From: Allacma fusca
Taxonomy: Eukaryota; Arthropoda; Collembola; Symphypleona; Sminthuridae
Assembly: GCA_947179485.1 (NCBI GenBank)
Contig: OX359246.1
Coordinates: 35,009,632 to 35,073,631 of the forward strand
Length of the DNA stretch: 64,000 bases
Direction of reading: 5' to 3'
Below the pieces are notes generated by a model. That model saw only the letters and a list, made by a program, of their open reading frames with translations, was not told the DNA's origin and made no database searches. Both the position numbers and the translations under genes were made by a program. Below are positions 1 through 10,514 of this stretch, one piece after another; the first letter of the stretch is position 1, and the number at the start of each line of letters is the position of its first letter.

Positions 1-107
1 TTGGGAAGAGAACATGGAAAATACCACAGGTTTTATTTTCTACACAAACATTGAAATTTTAAATTAAATTAAATACATTGAATGTGTGATTCCAAATTTG
101 CTACTAC

Positions 108-266
108 TCAAAAGCTTATCGATGACACACCATGACTTCGTAAATAAATATTCACGTCTGCACCCTCAGGGTCGTTACATCCAAAGTATCCGCACTCTGC
201 AGTAAATATGCAAGCTAGTATTATTACTAGTGCAAAAAACATTTTGCTGTTAGTTTCACGATTCAT
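108..266 (-). CDS. possible small secreted peptide (52 aa) or first coding exon
   Basis: The reading frame starts at an ATG (complement of 264-266) and gives 52 residues. A short polar N-terminus is followed by a strong hydrophobic stretch (MFFALVIILACIFTAEC), which reads as a signal peptide, and then by a short mature part with two cysteines. The same frame is open upstream of this ATG to 455, but that part has no family character. No known family is recognised. The frame could also be a first exon spliced to sequence left of the window, because a GT lies inside the mature region. Coding status rests only on the signal peptide, so confidence is low. Confidence 0.3.
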   Translation of the reverse strand: MNRETNSKMFFALVIILACIFTAECGYFGCNDPEGADVNIYLRSHGVSSISF

Positions 267-902
267 GTTTAGAACTTTTGAGGACGTTATTTTTTTGTAG
301 GGAAAATATTTCTCTATGTTCTGAGTGCCCACATCTGAAAGACTGACTTTAATGTACACAAAATGCCCAATTAATTTACTTATTCCAGTTGTTAACTGTT
401 TGGGGATAGCTATTTTCGATGCGGTTATTTTTACGAATGTATTTGATTGGAACATCTGTGTGAGTTATGTTTGGTTTAAACCGGAGTTGTCAATGTAAAA
501 ATAGCCTTTAATTATTTTCAAGGAGATCCATCTGATAATAATAATAATTGTTTTGTGGTTTACAACTACAAATTTTAAACCAGGATGTTAGAATTTAGTA
601 TTTGTACAAAATCCATTAAATGACAAATTGTGCAGTGTCCATGTTTGTATCTATAGTTCCTTATTGATGTCAAATGTACGTATGTATATACATACAAGTC
701 TCCTTAGAAGCAAATTGTCACTAAATGAGCATTTCTGATAGATACATATGTATGTACGTAATTTCATATCAAAATAAAAGAGATGTCACTGAGAAGGTTT
801 CAGGAACTGTATACGGCGATAGAATACTTTTAGCATTAATCGATTCGTAAAAGGGAGATAATTTCAAAAGCATTAAATTAAAAGTGGTAATATTTAATTA
901 TA
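267..902. other. intergenic, nothing recognised
   Basis: AT-rich sequence with short TATGTACATACATA-type microsatellite patches near 670-760. I see no coding signal, RNA gene or terminal inverted repeat in it. Confidence 0.5.
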
Positions 903-910
903 AGTGTGAT

Positions 911-1912
911 TAGTGCTGCGCTCGGGTCAAGTATTTACAAAGATCCGACCACGAACTTGACTTGACCCCGACTTCTCAAGTACGTATTTCAAGATTACCC
1001 GAACTTGACATTTTCAGTTCAAGTAATACTTGAATGAAACAAGTTCGGGTTTTCAAGTAATTCTCAGATTACTTGACCATGATTTTATACGCGCGTTTCG
1101 GGCCCAACTTCAACTTGACTTGACCATGACCCGAACTTGACCATGAACTTGAACTTTCAAGTACTTTCAAGTAATCCATTGGACATCAAAATACTTAAAT
1201 TTTATTGAATTTATATTTATAATGAAAGCGAACCTGGGTTTCTAACACACTGGGTTTCACCTAGCATTTTGCGAGCAACCGCCTCTAAAAATAATTTATT
1301 GTATTTTTGGTTCCTTTCAATGAATGTAGAACGATGGTACACTGCAGATCTACTCTGATTTGGTGTATAGCGGGTGGGTATGGTGACTCAGTTGACATTT
1401 TCGGGAACACAGAACCCTTTTAGGTTTTGTTGCCACATACTATTATAAACATGGGTGCTAACATTTTTAAATCAATTTCCACGGAGCCTTATGAATGTTG
1501 AGCTTTCTTTTGTATTTGCGTACACGGAACAAATTAACAAATGCCGCTTAAGTGATGTATTAAATGCCGTTTTAAGTTTCATTTAGTACATTGAATCGTA
1601 AGTGAATTGAAAACTCCTTCAGCCATGAAGAATTGCACCAACAAAATTACTTGAACTTGTACACGAAAAACTCAAGTTCGTGGTCAAGTACTTCTTAATA
1701 TTTACTTGAACATGACCAAGTACCATGGTTCAAGTAAAATAATTATACTTGACCACGAACTTGACTTGAGGTAAGAAATCATGGTCAAGTCCATGAAATA
1801 CCTGAACACGACCCGAACCGTTCATGGTTTTAAATTTATTTACTTGACCACGACCCGAACGCGAACTTGACTTGAAATACTCGTGTACTACTTGTACTTG
1901 TGCGCAGCTCTG
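911..1912. mobile_element. hAT-type non-autonomous transposon 1 (TCAAGT-rich ends)
   Basis: The left end reads TAGTGCTGCGC and the reverse complement of the right end reads CAGAGCTGCGC, a short terminal inverted repeat of hAT form. A perfect 8-bp target duplication, AGTGTGAT, flanks it at 903-910 and 1913-1920; 8 bp is the hAT duplication size. About 280 bp inside each end is filled with ACTTGA/TCAAGT and CCGAACTTGAC units in both orientations, while the middle (about 1200-1630) is ordinary unique-looking sequence. No transposase frame is present, so it would depend on an enzyme supplied elsewhere. Confidence 0.85.
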
Positions 1913-2058
1913 AGTGTGATCTTCTTAGAAACAGCTAAAGTAAATTCCTACATTATGTTGTTCACGGTACGATGGTGCATTTGAGAAAATGAGTATATTT
2001 TAGGTAAGGAACTGGAGGTCGTACGATGAGAACTCGTGAAATCTAAATATGTGTGTGT

Positions 2059-2930
2059 TAGGGTTGGTCATACCGATATAACGATACGATATTATCGTTA
2101 ATATCGTCCAATTTGGAGGAACGATATGCTACGATAATTCTCGTATATTTCACACGATATATCGGGCTACTTTAATATCGTTCTAAGAAGGTAGAATAGT
2201 CAAAAATTGCATACTGTGACCATCTGACGTATTTCATGCCCTAGAAAGTGTCATCTGAACCGGAAGGAGTGGTCAAAACCGTTCAATTCAGTTCAGTAAA
2301 AATTAATTCATTTCATTTCAGTTCAAATTTTTGAATTTAACTGAATCGAAAACAACGGTTTCCGCATGTAAACTTAAAGAATACGCTTTCTAGACACGAA
2401 AGCAGTATTTTCCAAGTGCACAACAGAAGGAAGTTAAACTAAGGGTACAGATCGTTACTTTTAAGATCTGGACAGCTTGTAAACGGTAAATGTGTTGCTG
2501 AAATTTTTGGGGCAGAATGAATCGTTTGAACTTTTAAGGAAAACGATTCAATTTAATTCAATGTTATGAACTGAATCAATCGATTCAGTTTCATCTTGAA
2601 TTAAATCGAAAAATTAGTGAATTGAATTGAACTGAACCGAAAATGTCCAATTCAGAATTAGATTAGTCCGAGCACTAGAAGGAATGGTTAAACAGATATT
2701 TGGAAAAATGAATAAGTGAAATTGAAGCATTATTTCGGCTTATTTATATTGCTTATGTAACTTTTAATAAATTAAATACTTATTTAATACTTTTACTGCT
2801 TAATTTCATTATTATTTCAATTTATTTTGTATATCGTTTTTATCGTTCTACCATATCGTTATTGGGATTATTTTTGTGAACGATAACGATATTAACGATA
2901 TTTCGAAAGGCAACGATATGACCAACCCTA
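2059..2930. mobile_element. hAT-type non-autonomous transposon 2 (CGATAT-rich ends)
   Basis: Terminal inverted repeat TAGGGTTGGTCATA at 2059 and its complement ending at 2930. The flanks GTGTGTGT at 2051-2058 and 2931-2938 form an 8-bp target duplication, although this is simple sequence and so weaker evidence by itself. The outer 100 bp or so on each side is saturated with CGATAT/ATATCG/TATCGTT units. The interior (about 2260-2660) holds a second cluster, TTCAGTTCAATTC in both orientations, which may be an older nested insertion. No coding capacity is seen. Confidence 0.8.
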
Positions 2931-2938
2931 GTGTGTGT

Positions 2939-3648
2939 ATAAAACTGGACTGGATGCGTTAGCGTCATATGCAGTATTTAGACCCAACAAATTTAATTAA
3001 GATTTTATTTGACATGAACGTTGAACATACGTATGTATATATGTAGGAAGCAAGATTGGGAGAAATTCAGTCTAAGGGGGAAAAGGGCGACTGGAAGATG
3101 ATATGGTGTCACAGACATTCCAGTTTTTCTATAAAAATAAATATATTCTTATGTAACTCTAAGTTTATTTATTTTATTAATGGTCCATTCTTATTTACAT
3201 ATGTATAAATGCTTAAAGCTAACTTAATTATTTTACAGGATATGACCAATTTAAAAATGGCATAAATCTTGCAACAACTAGGGAAAAAATAAGAGCCAAT
3301 TTAAGTAGGTTAGAGCTGTGGCAAAGATAATACTACCCCATACATAGTAGAACGCATGATTTAGGACAAATGCACCCAGAATACAATAAGTAAACTATTG
3401 CAAGAATTCTCACTGGTGAAAAGATAGAGCTCACAAAGAAAACAAACATTTAAGTACGAATTTCCACGAGCACAAGCGCAACCGATATTGGTAAAAATTC
3501 AACGGAACTAAAGGTGCTAAAAAGAAGTTTCAAAATAATGACACTCATTTAAATTTTAACTGCATAGATGAATAAAACAGAATTTTAATCTCGAGTTTAC
3601 CTTGTCTCAATGGGGAAATCAATACTAATTTTGCATAAAGTAGGCTAC
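2939..3648. other. intergenic, nothing recognised
   Basis: AT-rich stretch up to the LTR element. No reading frame or repeat structure is recognised. The last four bases before the LTR (ATAT, 3649-3652) are the left copy of the retrotransposon target duplication. Confidence 0.5.
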
Positions 3649-3652
3649 ATAT

Positions 3653-4163
3653 TGTAAGGTATGTATATAGAATTACACAAATTAGTTAAGTTCACACATG
3701 AATAAATAATTAAGTTGTGATGACACAACCATTGGTTAAGTCAGTTCAAAGGAACTCAAACACTTGATTGTAAAGGTGCAATGTAAGCACTTCCCACCGG
3801 CTCAAGCCGACAAATGTCAACGTCCGGGTACATCCATTATGATGTAACGTCTAGACTTAAGATTGTAAAAATAGGCTCAAGTAGCCACTTGTTAAGTTTA
3901 AGATTCTTCCAGACACTTCAGTGAATAACTGAGAGTCATTCCAGTAACACCTATTTTTAGTTGTTAATCTCATTTCCTTTTGATTTCAGTTATTAAATAA
4001 AAGCAATTAGTCTTCAGATTAATAGAAAATCACAATCAACCGTTTATTCATAATCATTCCTTCCATCAGCACGATTTCCAATTATTTACAATTTCTTGAT
4101 AATTACATAAGTAAATAATCCAGGAGTTAGGATTTCATGGTATAACCATAACCTACTCTTTCA
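3653..4163 (+). repeat. 5' LTR
   Basis: 511 bp, beginning TGTAAGG and ending TCTTTCA, so it has the TG...CA ends normal for LTRs. It contains an AATAAA signal at 3996-4001 and CT/TT-rich sequence before it. It differs from the 3' LTR by one missing A near 3671, G versus T in the CGTCCGG motif, and C versus T at the second-last base. Confidence 0.93.
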
Positions 4164-4655
4164 TGGTGGCCTTTGTAAAAACATTGGCAATCTACTATTG
4201 CCCCGGCAATGCTCCCGAATTACTCTCAATTATCACTCCCCTTGGGAAACTTACAAGGCAAGTTTGAATAATGTGTCGTATTTCGTGAGAATTTTTGAGA
4301 ATTACAGTTTTGGCAAAGCAGAGGCTACATTCCTGCATTTTTGACGTTGCAACTCGCACAGCACCATAGGGACTACCTCCAGAGGAGTCACCTGTTTTTG
4401 ACTGTGACCGGTCGAAGAACCCCTCGTAAGTTTTATTGATAAACGGGGTTATTATTATATTGTCTACGGAAGGCAGACGGAATTACCTGCGCTTCACCGA
4501 CCGATGCCCTGAGGAATTGGGTATACTCAACGGACAGCCACGGAGCTCAGTGCCGTTCCCACCTCATCCAGGAGGATTTTCATACAGTAATTACAGTGTT
4601 AAGTTTCATGTTCATGAACCACCGTCACGGTACGTACATACTTACGTTATAATTT
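4164..4655 (+). other. retrotransposon leader (primer site and untranslated region)
   Basis: Starts with TGGTGGCCTTT directly after the LTR, the expected primer-binding position; I cannot name the tRNA. The rest is untranslated leader up to the gag-like ATG at 4656. A 76-codon frame at 4436-4666 lies inside it and overlaps the gag start. It has no recognisable features and I do not call it a gene. Confidence 0.6.
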
Positions 4656-5345
4656 ATGTCCGATAAAAAGAAGCCCTCAACGTCACAACCTGACCCTAAA
4701 CCCTCAACAAGCCGTGTCACTCGTAAGAATTCAGATCCTGATTTAAAAGACGCTTCCGAATTAGCCAAAGTTTTACAACAAGCAAAAGCAAACGCCCGGA
4801 CTACCACAAGTAGTAGTAAACGGCCAAAGTCCCCGCCATTACCACCGCCGTTACCACTACCAATACCGCCCACACCGCCAGTCCTTCCAGTAGTCCCACC
4901 AGCACAAGCTTCGCCTCCACGTACTCCAAGTCCACAATATTCTACACCGCCCTGCACCCCACCCCCGATTTCGTCCCCTCCACCACCACCACCTCCATTA
5001 CCTGCTCTTTCATTAGTCACTCCCGCTACTCGTATTGTTCCCTCATTTAGAAGACAAATAAACAAAGCACGTAAACAGCAACATTTTTATAGACAAAATC
5101 CATTAAAACGCCCCCGTAAAGTTAAAATTTTAAACATGGCAGGCACAGGCCCTGTTAATGTTACTGTTAATACAGCTCCCATTCATTCTATAGTTGACTT
5201 CCAAAAGATCAAACAATTCAATCCCGCTACTCATGATGTTCATGATTTTATTATTGACGTTCAACGTGTCGTAGCGCAATACCAATGGGATTGGCCTATC
5301 CTCCAAGGACATACTCCCAATTTATTAGCTCGTGATCCCTTTTAA
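4656..5345 (+). CDS. gag: gag-like N-terminal frame of the retrotransposon
   Basis: 229 codons. Residues 1-60 are charged and Ser/Thr-rich. Residues about 60-115 form a proline-rich low-complexity segment with PPPLP-type runs, a composition often seen in matrix-like regions. The last 70 residues begin a helical segment (FIIDVQRVVAQYQWDW) that fits the start of a retrotransposon capsid. The frame closes with TAA at 5343-5345, overlapping the next ATG as TAATG. The following frame continues with the rest of the capsid-like region, so the capsid is divided between two frames. This may be a mutation or a programmed shift or reinitiation; other copies would decide. Confidence 0.75.
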   Translation: MSDKKKPSTSQPDPKPSTSRVTRKNSDPDLKDASELAKVLQQAKANARTTTSSSKRPKSPPLPPPLPLPIPPTPPVLPVVPPAQASPPRTPSPQYSTPPCTPPPISSPPPPPPPLPALSLVTPATRIVPSFRRQINKARKQQHFYRQNPLKRPRKVKILNMAGTGPVNVTVNTAPIHSIVDFQKIKQFNPATHDVHDFIIDVQRVVAQYQWDWPILQGHTPNLLARDPF

Positions 5346-7459
5346 TGGCTACAAACTCAACTCGCTATAGCACCCCAACTATTAATAGTATTGACACATT
5401 CTACACCGCTCTCCGTGAACGTTATGCTAAACCTCGACAGGTTTATCTTAATCAATTAATTTCCCGTAAACAAAAAGACAATGAAACAAGTGCCAAATTT
5501 TTATATGATGTGGATAATATTTGCACTCGTTATGACCCTACAATGAGTCAACCTGACCGTGTTGCTTGGGGAATGGTAGGTCTCCTTCCCAAATACAAAA
5601 CAGCAGCGGCAGGTTTCCCATTTACGAGCATTGCTGCTCTCGTTCGTTTTTGCGAACAACGAGAATTTGCAGATACAACTTCTGGCCCTTCCGATAAGGC
5701 TGCCAAGGTTAAGTCTTTGGAAGAAACCATCCAAAACCTTACCTTGTCTGATGCGCCTAATGCCCAAGCTAATTTTGCTTTTGTCCCTGGCCGCGGACGA
5801 GGTCGTGGTAATGGCCGCGGCAACTCCCATAATGCTTTAATTGATACAGGAGCATCTCATAATTTAATTCAAAAGAATCACATACCCTCCAGTGCAGTCA
5901 TCACTCCTTGTCAACAAAGATTTGTTATCACAGCAGATAAAGCTCGCATTCCTACATCCCATATAGCCTCTTTAACGTTCCAACTCGATAACCACTTTTA
6001 CACAACTCAGGCCCATGTCCTTGAAACGCTCACTCCTGCACTCATTCTTGGTTGTAAATTTATTACCCAGTTTGACTTTCATATACATCTGAACTCCAAC
6101 ACACTATACAACTCTCATGTATGTCATTACTTTCGTAAGCATGCATACTCCGCCACTTGCTCATCCGAGTGTGGCTGTTCCTCTCCCGTCAAAACACTAT
6201 TTACTCTCCAACTCCCTCCTCGACATCAAATGTATGTACCTACCACTCCACTTCACACATCTCACACAACATTTTTCAACCCTCATCCACTTGTAGAAAA
6301 ACAATACAAAGTAATTTTTCCTCCCGTTATCAACCCGGCGGAGAATGTTTTGTTAGCCACAAACATTTCCACATCTACCCAGATTATTCCCGCTGGTACT
6401 CTTTTAGGTCATGCTCAACGCTATGATTTTACCCAAAGCTTACACACAGCTCAGGTAATTCCTCAGAATCCAATCCCTTTCACACCAGAACAAATTCAAT
6501 CATTAAATATTAATCCCAAATTAAGGCCAGCTGAACGCGCCGCGATCATTAGTCTCCTCAATAAATATTCGTATTTATTTGCATGGACGCTTATGGATCT
6601 TCAAGTTTGTACACTCCCCCCAATGCGTATTAGATTAAATTCAGACACTCCAGTTCAAGCTAAACCCTATCGCTTGAGCACCACGGAGCGTGAAATTTTA
6701 AAACAAGAGCTTGATAAATTAATTCAAGCAGGCATAATCGTTCCCTGTGAAAACTCCAATTACTCCACCCCTGTGTTTTTAGTGCGCCAAAAATTAGGTA
6801 AATGGCGACTCGTCTGTGATTTTCAAAAATTGAATAAAATCACTATAGACGAGATTTTCCCTCTTCCAAGGATTGATGACTTGCTTTTTCAATTACGAAA
6901 TGCTGCGTATTTTTCCCCTTTAGATTTATTTAGTGGTTATTACCAAGCCCTAATCCACCCTGACGACCAACATTTAACTGCTATTGTTACTGAATTCGGA
7001 CTATATATGTACCTACGTGTATGTTTTGGTTTGAAAAATGCCCCTGCCTACTTTCAATGGCTCGCTACTCGTACTCTCGGTACGTTGAGATACACTCATG
7101 CTGTATCTTATATTGATGACATTATTCCTTATAGTAAAGACTTTCCCTCTCACCTCGTTGCGATTGAACTTGTATTTCAAAGGTTATCCAAAGTTAATTT
7201 TCGCATGAATGCAAAAAAGGGTTTCTTCGGCATGCAGGAGCATGTGATCTTCGGATTGTATTTATCACAAAAAGGTTTATCTACTGAGTCAGCGAAAGTA
7301 GTTGCAATCATGCAACAGCCCAAACCCAATAATTTAGTAACTCTACGTAAATTTTTAGGCACTATAGGTTATTATCGTAGATTTATTTGCTCAGATAGCT
7401 GCTCCTATCCAAGGATTATTGAAGAAACATTCACTATATCATTGGAGCCCCGACTGTGA
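5345..7459 (+). pseudogene. pol: gag C-terminus, aspartic protease and reverse transcriptase
   Basis: 704 codons. Residues 1-150 match the second half of a gypsy-type capsid (the ALRERYAKPRQVYL region and following helices). An Arg-Gly-rich nucleic-acid-binding stretch ends near residue 160, and the protease motif LIDTGASHN follows at once (DTG at 167-169), with no CCHC zinc knuckle between them. Reverse transcriptase occupies about 450-680, with the catalytic YIDD at 589-592 and the usual GYYQ and FGLKNAPAYF blocks. After YYRRF (about 7385) the frame leaves the family pattern and closes at 7459, while the RNase H pattern continues in another frame. It is therefore a broken piece of a longer pol. 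It lies inside the LTR element, upstream of RNase H and integrase fragments. Confidence 0.88.
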
Positions 7460-8321
7460 TAAGGCATTTTTGACTCTCAAAAATGCGCTATGCACAGCTC
7501 CAGTACTTAGACATTGTGATCCGACGCTCCCATGCATTTTGTATACAGATGCAAGTAATTTAGTCATAGCTGGTATTTAACACCAACAATTTGAGGATGG
7601 TGAACACCCAATTTATTTTATTTCCCGAGCTTTGACTCCAGCTGAGAAAAATTGGGGTGTTACAGAAAAAGAATGTTTAGCTGTAGTCTTTGCCACACGA
7701 AAGCTTCGAGAATTTTTGTACCTCAAACCTTTCATAATTGTTACCGATCATCATGCTTTATGTTATTTGAAATGCCAACGTAATCCCACCGCCAGACTCA
7801 CCCGTATGGCTGTGATTTTGGAACAATTTCGCTATGTAGTTCGATATAAGAAAGGTACTCTCCATAGAAACGTAGATGGTGTCTCACGATGCCCCTACGC
7901 TCTCTCCACGTCAAAAGACACGGAGGATGATCTTACAATTCCCGGTCTATCAGCCCAAACTACCAGCCCAACGCTACCTTCTCTCCCCGCGATCCCTCTC
8001 ATTAATCCCGAAGATTTAAAGCATGCTCAATCAATTGACCATACTTTAAATAAATTATTACAGAAAAAGCGCTCAAAATTAATTCCCAATGATGATGGTA
8101 TTTATTTTATACAATTTAATCCCCGCAACCCTAAACTTTTAGTCATCCCTAAAGCCATGATTCCCATTGTCTTGCAAAACGCCCACAACCATCCCCTTGG
8201 TGGTCATTTGAATTTCCGACGTACTTTAACACATTTAAACATTGTACTCACTGTACTGAATGCCAAAGTCGCCAGCATCTTACCAAATTACGTATGGACA
8301 GTCTCAAAAACATTCCCATAA
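7392..8321 (+). pseudogene. RNase H and start of the integrase zinc-binding region, interrupted
   Basis: The frame continuing from reverse transcriptase shows the RNase H start (ILYTDASN block), then a TAA at 7578-7580. It then runs open from about 7581 to 8321 with later RNase H blocks (NWGVTEKECLAVVFA, IIVTDHHAL). From about 8190 it carries the first half of the integrase HHCC zinc-binding module (HPLGGHLNFRRTL). The CxxC half (CTHCTECQ) appears directly afterwards in a different frame, with roughly 15-20 residues of the usual spacer missing. That indicates a small deletion and frame change near 8235-8250. RNase H would normally remove the RNA strand of the RNA/DNA hybrid in cytoplasmic particles. 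Confidence 0.85.
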
Positions 8322-9550
8322 AAATCCCTGCAAGCACGTACGCTATGGATTTATTAGGCCCCTTTCGTGAAACTCCCAGAGGTAATAAATATGTACTCGT
8401 GCTCACGGACTTATTTACCAAATGGGTACATACTTCCCTCCTTCCCAACAGAGAAGCTGCTCATATAGCCATGCATTTAGAATCTTTTATTTTAACATTT
8501 CCAGACATGTCAATATTAATTTCGGACGGAGCTGCGGAGTTTAAATCTGCAACTCTCCAAGAATTATTAAAACGGTTTAATATTACTCATAATGTTAGAA
8601 TGCCCTTTCACCCCCGTTCCCACGGAATTGTTGAGAGACTAAATCAAACTCTCGCAATTATGCTCAGCAAATTTGTCTCGGACAATCAGTTAGATTGGGA
8701 CATATTTGTGTCATATGTAATTACTGCGTATAATACTTCCGAGCATTCAGTTACAAAGATTTCCCCTTTTCAAGCATTTTTCGGTAGAGCTCCTCCAGCC
8801 CCTCTACTCAACTCCATTCCCAATACACTTTTGCAAATTACTCAACTCAGCGCTTCTCAGGTCAAAATTATGCACCAACGTATTTCCCAACTAATTAAGA
8901 AGGCTCACTTACAAGCTAAAGAAAGATTTGATGCCATGTACCAACCCTTAGAATTTAAAGTTGGTTCCCACGTTCGATTTTATCTCCCTCAGCGAAAAAT
9001 TGGTTTGTCTGACAAACTTCTTTGTCATTGGGTTGGACCCTATACCATTACATATATTGATAAGAATAATAATGCTGACTTAGTTTTAACCTTTCCCTCT
9101 ACTAAGCTTAGACCTAGTATTAAGTGTCACCTCTCTCAACTCAAGCTCATAAAAATTAATTTGGGGGATGGCATTATTCATCCCGAGTATGTATATACTA
9201 CGGAAGACCAGCATGAATTTGATGCTTGGTTGACACAATTTCCTTCCGACACCCCAACCTCCGATTCCTCACTCCCGTCTCCCATACGAAAACCTTCTAC
9301 ACGTCCTTCACGAAAGATACAGCAACAACCATCCAATTCCTCCGAAGGCACAGTGATACCTCGACTGCCCACGCGATTGACTTCTCCTCCTCCAGTAATT
9401 TCTCAAACAATTCCAAGCATCCGACCTACACAGTTAAAGTCTATTCTCAAAGTCCCCCAACCAGTTGATAACACTCAACCACTACGACGTTCTACACGTT
9501 TACGAAACAAATCAAAGAAAGTAACATTTTCCCATGTCGTGTCACAATGA
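8294..9550 (+). CDS. retrotransposon integrase
   Basis: 418 codons from the first ATG; the frame is open upstream to about 8238, where the zinc-binding CxxC is encoded, so the ATG is internal to the ancestral polyprotein. The catalytic core has D19 (AMDLLGPF), D78 (ISDGAAEF) and E114 (HGIVERLNQ), and D78 to E114 has the canonical 35-residue spacing. A GPY/F-type module (CHWVGPYTI) lies near residue 250. The C-terminal 130 residues are Pro/Ser/Thr-rich and end in a basic RRSTRLRNKSKK segment. The stop overlaps the next start as ATGA (9547-9550). Integrase joins cDNA ends to chromosomal DNA in the nucleus. The core looks intact although the upstream pol is broken. Confidence 0.9.
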   Translation: MDSLKNIPIKIPASTYAMDLLGPFRETPRGNKYVLVLTDLFTKWVHTSLLPNREAAHIAMHLESFILTFPDMSILISDGAAEFKSATLQELLKRFNITHNVRMPFHPRSHGIVERLNQTLAIMLSKFVSDNQLDWDIFVSYVITAYNTSEHSVTKISPFQAFFGRAPPAPLLNSIPNTLLQITQLSASQVKIMHQRISQLIKKAHLQAKERFDAMYQPLEFKVGSHVRFYLPQRKIGLSDKLLCHWVGPYTITYIDKNNNADLVLTFPSTKLRPSIKCHLSQLKLIKINLGDGIIHPEYVYTTEDQHEFDAWLTQFPSDTPTSDSSLPSPIRKPSTRPSRKIQQQPSNSSEGTVIPRLPTRLTSPPPVISQTIPSIRPTQLKSILKVPQPVDNTQPLRRSTRLRNKSKKVTFSHVVSQ

Positions 9551-10509
9551 CCAGCAACAATCCCCAACCCCTACCTGTGTACCCTTATGTACCAGGCATT
9601 GTCCAATACCCGACAACACTGGGTATCAACGGTGCGATTCGACTCTCCGACAACCCTTGGACGGAGTTGATCAAAGTTTATCTCCCCGGCACACCGGACA
9701 CGCAAATATGTTGCCCGGTATCAATTTGCACGGTTCAAATATTTCCCTACCAATTTGCAGACGCATCTGGGAACGAACTCAGTTGCTCCGACTCCTCAAC
9801 TCCTATTCTCAAGAGGACCTTCCGCCATGTGGCTGTGAGAATTGTATTGCCGGACCAAATTCCCTCTCTATTGGATCAGTTGAGCGCAACTTATTTTCAA
9901 GCCACAGTGAAGCAGTCTCAACTTTGGAAAGACATGCTACTCCAGTTACGCGACGCCCCACCGAACTTCGTCTCAGCGACGCCCGTTATTTCAATCGACC
10001 CGCAAATTCGGTTCGAACAAATCTCTCGGGCATGGTTGGAATCAGCCATCATTTGTGCAATCCAAACCCGTCGATCCAATTGGGTCAAGAAGAACGGCCC
10101 TCGTCAACCCCCAACTTTAACATTGCCTCAGCAACTAATGAAAACATCTCCTCCGGATCCCATTCTCACCCCTCTCGCTCAGCCCCCTCAACCAGGCGTT
10201 GTACATATACCTTCACTTCCGACAGTGACCTCACCGGAAGTGATTACGACAGTTTGCCAAACTCGCCCTCTATCGACTCTGACACCAGGTCCCCCGCCAA
10301 CAACTCATACGATTAATGGTACGACGCCTGTCAAGCCGCAGCAGCAATGGACTCCGACGACTGGGATGGTGATCGACCTCCGACCTCAACCGATAACGTC
10401 GGAGACTATACAACTCACTCCTCTTCACCACCCTCACCGATTCTACCCGGAACTCGTTCTCAACGAACAAGGGGAATTCGTGGAAGCCCCGTCAACTTTT
10501 CAACCTTGA
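9547..10509 (+). CDS. retrotransposon 3' frame 1, 320 aa, unknown function
   Basis: Starts in the ATGA overlap with the integrase stop, as expected for a second cistron reached by reinitiation or splicing. The first 190 residues look like a folded protein with alternating hydrophobic and polar segments (TFRHVAVRIVLPDQ, SLLDQLSATYFQATVK), four cysteines in a short region (ICCPVSIC and C at about 80), and no membrane segment. The last 120 residues are Pro/Thr-rich. I recognise no family. A different frame over the same DNA (9534-10316) is also open for 260 codons, but its product is low-complexity and I treat it as a shadow. Extra frames at this position in Ty3/gypsy elements are often Env or accessory proteins; nothing here identifies which. 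Confidence 0.65.
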   Translation: MTSNNPQPLPVYPYVPGIVQYPTTLGINGAIRLSDNPWTELIKVYLPGTPDTQICCPVSICTVQIFPYQFADASGNELSCSDSSTPILKRTFRHVAVRIVLPDQIPSLLDQLSATYFQATVKQSQLWKDMLLQLRDAPPNFVSATPVISIDPQIRFEQISRAWLESAIICAIQTRRSNWVKKNGPRQPPTLTLPQQLMKTSPPDPILTPLAQPPQPGVVHIPSLPTVTSPEVITTVCQTRPLSTLTPGPPPTTHTINGTTPVKPQQQWTPTTGMVIDLRPQPITSETIQLTPLHHPHRFYPELVLNEQGEFVEAPSTFQP

Positions 10510-10514
10510 TAATT

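Noticed and set aside
4436..4666. 76-codon frame in the retrotransposon leader
   Set aside because: No family features, overlaps the gag start, and lies where untranslated leader is expected.
4625..5065. Glycine-rich 146-codon minus-strand frame
   Set aside because: It is the antisense of the proline-rich gag region; Gly runs are just complements of CC-rich codons.
10270..10470. 66-codon minus-strand frame over the 3' retrotransposon region
   Set aside because: Antisense shadow; Arg/Ser-rich complement of the overlapping plus-strand frames.
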